This document shows positions 31,245 through 31,255 of a DNA stretch of 31,255 nucleotides, one piece after another. Every line of letters starts with the position of its first letter. The stretch's first letter is position 1. The notes under the pieces were generated by a model. It saw only the letters and a program-made list of their open reading frames with translations. It did no database searches and had not been told where the DNA came from. This stretch comes from a virus, in IMG/VR virus record IMGVR_UViG_3300029263_000025, positions 1-31,255 of that record; one strand, given 5' to 3'. The translations under genes and the position numbers were made by a program.

Positions 31245-31255
31245 ATGGCGTGCAA
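31245..31255 (+). CDS. Start of next gene (cut by window end)
   Basis: ATG at 31245 follows a purine-rich AAGGGAAAG at suitable spacing and comes 22 bases after the previous stop. Only Met-Ala-Cys is visible, so no product can be named. Confidence 0.4.

Overview
The window looks like about 31 kb of a compact tailed-phage genome, most probably a podovirus-type phage of a proteobacterium. Marine alphaproteobacteria (roseobacter or SAR11/SAR116 style) are my best guess from protein style, not something the sequence proves. Nearly every base is coding, genes overlap by ATGA/TTGA/GTGA junctions, and the set of modules is viral: tail fibre, internal-virion/ejection proteins, lysis cassette, recombination cassette, regulator and replication proteins. 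No capsid, portal, terminase, DNA polymerase, phage RNA polymerase, integrase or tRNA is visible here, so a large part of the genome lies outside.

Layout. (1) 1-22341, plus strand, late virion genes: a tail fibre with repeated beta modules, a virion protein with an SGDIVIP-type domain, two tandem GNAT acetyltransferases, three Gly/Ala-rich putative internal virion proteins, a 987-residue internal protein and a 4006-residue giant protein that alone fills 12 kb. (2) 22338-24129, plus strand, lysis cassette: a small Cys-rich secreted-looking protein, two holin-like membrane proteins, a possible 27-codon micro-gene, a T7-lysozyme-type amidase and a coiled-coil protein with one C-terminal membrane segment. 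A pseudoknot-topology pair of inverted repeats closes this unit. (3) 27584-24235, minus strand, recombination/nucleotide operon: unknown 139-residue protein, Sak4-like ATPase, DUF669-like SSB with an SSB-type acidic tail, a Cas4/RecB-like Fe-S PD-(D/E)XK nuclease, a small coiled coil and a dNMP kinase. A terminator-like structure splits the operon. (4) 27585-27748, divergent control region with overlapping operator-like palindromes. (5) 27749-31255, plus strand, early/replication genes: Cro-like HTH regulator, primase-polymerase/helicase fusion, HTH + zinc-ribbon protein, PD-(D/E)XK (Holliday-resolvase/VRR-like) nuclease, a basic Cys-rich protein, and the first codons of another gene.

How it fits together. 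The Cro-like protein probably sits on the palindromes between the two divergent units and balances recombination against replication. Primase-helicase, SSB, Sak4 ATPase, nuclease and resolvase form a recombination-dependent replication set; dNMP kinase feeds it. Late genes build the particle and the ejected proteins.

The most unusual element is the giant protein. It combines hydrophobic ends typical of ejected membrane-channel proteins with a zincin metallopeptidase motif (H2000-E-x-x-H2004, E2057) and an ADP-ribosyltransferase-like domain of the polyvalent-protein type (about 2840-3080). It therefore looks like an effector-carrying ejection protein. The second notable spot is 29937-30163, where nested inverted repeats, a terminator and a copy of the operator core overlap an open reading frame that encodes a consensus beta-clamp-binding pentapeptide.
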